From Moraxellaceae bacterium UBA2031 (lineage in GTDB: Bacteria; Pseudomonadota; Gammaproteobacteria; Pseudomonadales; Moraxellaceae): a DNA stretch of 15,999 nucleotides. The stretch is from positions 1-15,999 of the forward strand of contig DDBN01000140.1 of NCBI GenBank assembly GCA_002333145.1. The letters are read 5' to 3'. The notes under the pieces are model-generated. The model made no database searches, was not told where the DNA came from, and worked only from the letters and a program-made list of their open reading frames with translations. Every line of letters begins with the position of its first letter. The stretch's first letter is position 1. A program made the position numbers and the translations under genes. This document shows, in pieces, positions 14,682 through 15,999 of this stretch.

Positions 14682-15734
14682 TCAAATGGCGTCAATCGTG
14701 ACCTGGAACGTCACAACATTGACTGCAGGCGCCGTCACCGTTCCGCTGTTGGTTGGCGTATTGTTGGTGTCATTCCCACCGGGATACACGCGCACCACAC
14801 CACCCTGCACATAGCCGGCATCCATATTCTGGCTGTCCGTCAGCGGGTTGCCATTCAGCGTCACTGAGTTCGGCACATAGGTGGTATGAGCCGGAATGTT
14901 GTCAGTGATCACGATATTGTTGAACACCCCTGCACCCGTTGCATTCAGCGTCAGGGTATAGGTGATGGTAGCGCCTGGAACGGCCTTGCCATTCAGAGCT
15001 GGATCTGTGTGTGTAAGGGTGCTGGTCTTGACCATATCCAGTGCAAACTGGCGCACCTGATACGTGCTGGTGGCACTGCCCACGGCCTGTGTTGTACCTA
15101 CGACGGCATCAACCCCTCCCGTACCCGCACCCGCAAACACCGTGCCCACTGCATCTGGCGAGGCTGGCGTCGACTGCGTGGTAATGGACTCGGCAGACAA
15201 ACGCACATCACCCAGATCACCGTTGGTCAAGCCAGCAGGAATGTCGCTGACCAACAGGATCTTGACGCTGTCACCCTGCTGTCCGCTAGGCGCCAGAACC
15301 GGGTCATTCACACCAGGTATCAGCAATGTATCGCCCGCATCAAGCACGCCATCGCCATTGTTGTCGATGTAAACCCGGACATTGAGTGGGTCAAAATTAT
15401 CGCCACCAAGGGCATTGGCCGGCACCAGCGCATACGCTTCTGAACCGTTACCGGTATTGGTTACCGTAAAAGACACCACCTGATCCAAGGCACCATCCAG
15501 CACGGAAACAGGAGTCGCCTGATCTCGCGTTACGGTGACATCCAGAATTTCGGCCACTTTGAAGGTGGACGGATTGGAGGGTGTGTTGCCCGGATTGCCA
15601 TCCGGGTCCGTGAAGCTCACGGTGGCGGTATTGGTAATATCCGTGCCGGCCTGGGTCATGGCGGCCTGGGTCGCAGGAGCGGCCAAAGCGGCCAACAGGA
15701 AGCCAGCACCTGTCAAACTGCGTGTCAATTTCAT
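14682..15734 (-). CDS. Secreted DUF11-type protein with an EF-hand/dockerin-like calcium loop (350 aa), first gene of the cluster
   Basis: The start at 15734 is chosen because AGAGG lies 8 bases upstream. The GTG nine bases earlier falls inside that ribosome site. The signal peptide 'MKLTRSLTGAGFLLAALAAP' is cut near 'ATQA' (residue 24). Residues 30-70 repeat the 'TNTATVSF ... PSTFKV' segment seen in the 366-aa paralogue. In residues 75-225, residues 124-135 read 'DNNGDGVLDAGD', with acidic or Asn residues at loop positions 1, 3, 5, 9 and 12 and Gly at 6. This is a classic calcium-binding loop pattern. Residues 230-350 are a DUF11 domain ('KAVPGATITYTLTLNATG', 'ITDNIPAHTTYVPNSVTL') ending in the strand 'VVTFQVTIDAI'. 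There are no cysteines and no anchor. As first gene, with a 265-base leader, it probably heads the transcript. Likely a calcium-stabilised secreted structural subunit; role inferred. Confidence 0.87.
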   Translation of the reverse strand: MKLTRSLTGAGFLLAALAAPATQAAMTQAGTDITNTATVSFTDPDGNPGNTPSNPSTFKVAEILDVTVTRDQATPVSVLDGALDQVVSFTVTNTGNGSEAYALVPANALGGDNFDPLNVRVYIDNNGDGVLDAGDTLLIPGVNDPVLAPSGQQGDSVKILLVSDIPAGLTNGDLGDVRLSAESITTQSTPASPDAVGTVFAGAGTGGVDAVVGTTQAVGSATSTYQVRQFALDMVKTSTLTHTDPALNGKAVPGATITYTLTLNATGAGVFNNIVITDNIPAHTTYVPNSVTLNGNPLTDSQNMDAGYVQGGVVRVYPGGNDTNNTPTNSGTVTAPAVNVVTFQVTIDAI

Positions 15735-15843
15735 GAAAAACACCTCTTTTGGGGGAAACCACTAAAACTTGGACAACTACACTTGTAACCACAAACCGCT
15801 GCTCTCGCATCCCTGCAAAAAGAGCAAAACAAGAAAATCAACA

Positions 15844-15871
15844 GGTTAGATAAGAATCCTTCTCTCTAACC
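15844..15871 (-). other. Inverted repeat / leader hairpin upstream of the cluster
   Basis: GGTTAGA (15844-15850) and TCTAACC (15865-15871) are perfect 7-base inverted repeats. Inside them, a further AGAA/TTCT pairing closes a three-base loop in the minus-strand RNA. About 10-30 bases further along that RNA is U-rich but interrupted. It could be an operator, an attenuator, or the end of a gene outside the window. Confidence 0.4.
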
Positions 15872-15905
15872 GGCAGATTATGCTTTTCGAACAATCACCT
15901 TGCCC

Positions 15906-15922
15906 TTGGGAGTTACGCCCAA
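15906..15922 (-). other. Second small inverted repeat in the leader
   Basis: TTGGG (15906-15910) and CCCAA (15918-15922) flank a 7-base spacer. It is about 35 bases beyond the larger inverted repeat. A dyad of this size can arise by chance, so it is noted only because it sits between the AT-rich patch and the gene. Confidence 0.25.
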
Positions 15923-15999
15923 AATGCCAAGTAGCTCACATTTATATTAAAACACAGACACCCTATAAGACTTATGCAAAAACGCTACAAAATGATGAT

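Larger units (their letters stand above)
15735..15999 (-). promoter_or_regulatory. Leader and probable promoter region of the DUF11 cluster
   Basis: No gene is supported in this stretch. It is AT-richer than the rest of the window and precedes the first gene. The ribosome site AGAGG is at 15743-15747. An AT-rich patch (TTTTAATATAAA on the minus strand, near 15943-15954) resembles a -10 element, but no good -35 partner is at the right distance, so I do not name a start point. Two inverted repeats lie between it and the gene. The far end is cut by the window edge, so the upstream gene and its orientation are unknown. Confidence 0.45.

Overview
The window comes from a Gram-negative bacterium. 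It encodes a very large outer-membrane beta-barrel with OmpA-type peptidoglycan-binding domains, several Sec-type signal peptides, and the end of a bacterial phosphatidylserine decarboxylase gene. Base composition is moderately GC-rich. A beta- or gammaproteobacterium seems most likely, but that is inference and nothing here fixes the genus.

Layout: the first 210 bases, on the plus strand, are the 3' end of psd, including its self-cleavage site. A strong bidirectional hairpin terminator (223-264) separates it from everything else. From 323 to 15734 there are five genes, all on the minus strand. In transcription order they are: a 350-residue secreted DUF11-type protein with a calcium-loop motif; a 158-residue secreted single-DUF11 protein; a 366-residue secreted paralogue of the first; a 2322-residue outer-membrane protein with two OmpA domains and a C-terminal barrel; and an 1811-residue secreted protein with eight tandem cysteine-paired beta repeats. 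The last two overlap by ATGA. The first three gaps are only 107-138 bases and each holds an RNA hairpin without a U tract. The 15735-15999 leader lies upstream of the first gene and contains two inverted repeats.

How the genes may work together: all five products are exported and all share the 'B_ant repeat' (DUF11, TIGR01451) beta-sandwich fold. One is anchored in the outer membrane and tied to peptidoglycan. The other four have no lipobox, LPXTG, PEP-CTERM or other visible anchor. The simplest reading is one operon for a large cell-envelope assembly, in which the barrel protein is the anchor, and perhaps the export pore, for a long disulfide-braced repeat filament and smaller accessory subunits. 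That function is inferred from domain content and order. Related proteins exist in many proteobacterial genomes under generic annotations, and I know of no established function for the set. There are no RNA genes, mobile elements, CRISPR arrays or pseudogenes that I can support. The long plus-strand open frames opposite the giant genes are antisense shadows.
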